This document shows positions 63,501-64,000 of a stretch of 64,000 nucleotides of DNA, one piece after another. Position numbers and translations under genes: made by a program. Each line of letters opens with the position of its first letter. Position 1 is the stretch's first letter. Under the pieces are notes generated by a model. That model searched no databases. It was not told the origin of the DNA and was given only the letters and a program-made list of their open reading frames with translations. Source of the DNA: Populus alba (lineage: Eukaryota; Streptophyta; Magnoliopsida; Malpighiales; Salicaceae); the NCBI RefSeq assembly GCF_005239225.2, contig NC_133292.1, positions 9,396,985 to 9,460,984 on the forward strand, given 5' to 3'.

Positions 63501-64000
63501 GTGGCCAAGATTTTAGCAATTTCAGCAGCAAAGCAATGTCAGCATCTGCAAATCTACTTGTATGGTAATGTGATGTGTCCTTTAAAATTTTAATAACTGC
63601 ACCCAATCTTGATATCTCAAGCTCTGACAAAGACAGGTCCTTTTTGACCTTCGCAAAATTGACAATATATATTCAAGAAATAAATATAAGAAACTTAAAA
63701 CCACAATGATGAAACAGAAAACTAATAATTGTAAAACAACCTACAGGATCAGATAAAAGAGAATTGTGGAACTCTGTGATCTTTTTCAGGATCCCATCAA
63801 ACTGAGCCACGTCAAAAACAAGCATTCCTTTCTGGAAATGAAATGGAAAAGGATATTAAAGATTAAAAAGACCACTAGCAGAATTTGAGTTCATCAATCT
63901 TAGCATCACAAAAAACTCAAGACCATCAATACAAAAACATATAAAGAGTATTTCATCAAAAGAGAGTTGAACAGCAATGTGCTAAAAACAGTTTAATATA
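60569..64000 (-). CDS. PLAA: PLAA/DOA1 (UFD3)-like protein, C-terminal PUL domain, 5' part beyond window
   Basis: Eight exons join in frame: 63745-63831, 63483-63648, 62589-62666, 62162-62298, 61714-61790, 61489-61558, 61251-61316 and 60569-60703. The gene continues off the right edge. The encoded ~270 residues read VFDVAQFDGILKKITEFHNS...KILKDTSHYHTSRFADADI...NLPYHTWLQKHQSEILDAFS...KFRALVAVGSLMLDGLVKR and end VGADIELLTKQK. This is the Armadillo-like PUL domain of phospholipase A2-activating protein/DOA1, which binds the C-terminus of CDC48/p97 and links it to ubiquitinated clients. The N-terminal WD40 propeller and PFU domain expected for the family lie outside the window. No damage was seen. 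Confidence 0.92.

Noticed and set aside
1..64000. CRISPR arrays, bacterial operons or organelle insertions
   Set aside because: No regularly spaced repeats, no Shine-Dalgarno-type gene strings, and all genes carry plant nuclear introns or plant family features.

Overview
The window looks like nuclear DNA from a woody Salicaceae plant, most likely a poplar (Populus). The evidence is intron-rich conserved plant genes, AT-rich intergenic DNA full of short MITE- and SINE-like repeats of the kind common in poplar, and a tandem family of short secreted cysteine-containing peptides beside a large LRR receptor-like protein. All exon joins below were made by hand from GT/AG sites and reading-frame continuity.

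Left half (1-34,000): seven conserved genes or gene parts. In order they are: a MIP1-leucine-zipper/DUF547 protein (minus, running off the left edge), an ARIADNE-type RBR ubiquitin ligase (minus, 591 aa), tRNA-Asn(GTT), a decayed methyltransferase fragment, TIC62 (minus, 516 aa), a short DA1-related peptidase (plus), plastid HDR/ISPH of the MEP pathway (plus, 460 aa) and CCS1 of plastid cytochrome c assembly (minus, 565 aa). HDR and CCS1 converge. TIC62, HDR and CCS1 all encode plastid-targeted proteins.

Right half (34,000-58,600): an accessory region. A degraded miniature LTR element (TRIM) lies near 35.6 kb. From about 36.7 to 54.9 kb there are four tandem segmental copies. Each carries a two-exon gene for an 81-aa secreted peptide with four cysteines, plus a conserved non-genic block holding a short tRNA-like SINE. 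The copies differ by later SINE and hAT-MITE insertions, promoter replacement and gene-conversion tracts. Immediately downstream is an intact, intronless 1071-aa LRR receptor-like protein. This layout matches what I recall of the Salicaceae-specific RISP (rust-induced secreted peptide) family clustered with its partner receptor RALR, so the region is best read as a peptide-ligand/receptor immunity cluster. In the peptide genes the mature-peptide exon has diverged several-fold more than the adjacent intron, which suggests diversifying selection.

Right edge (60,569-64,000): the last eight exons of a PLAA/DOA1-type protein carrying a PUL domain (minus, running off the right edge).
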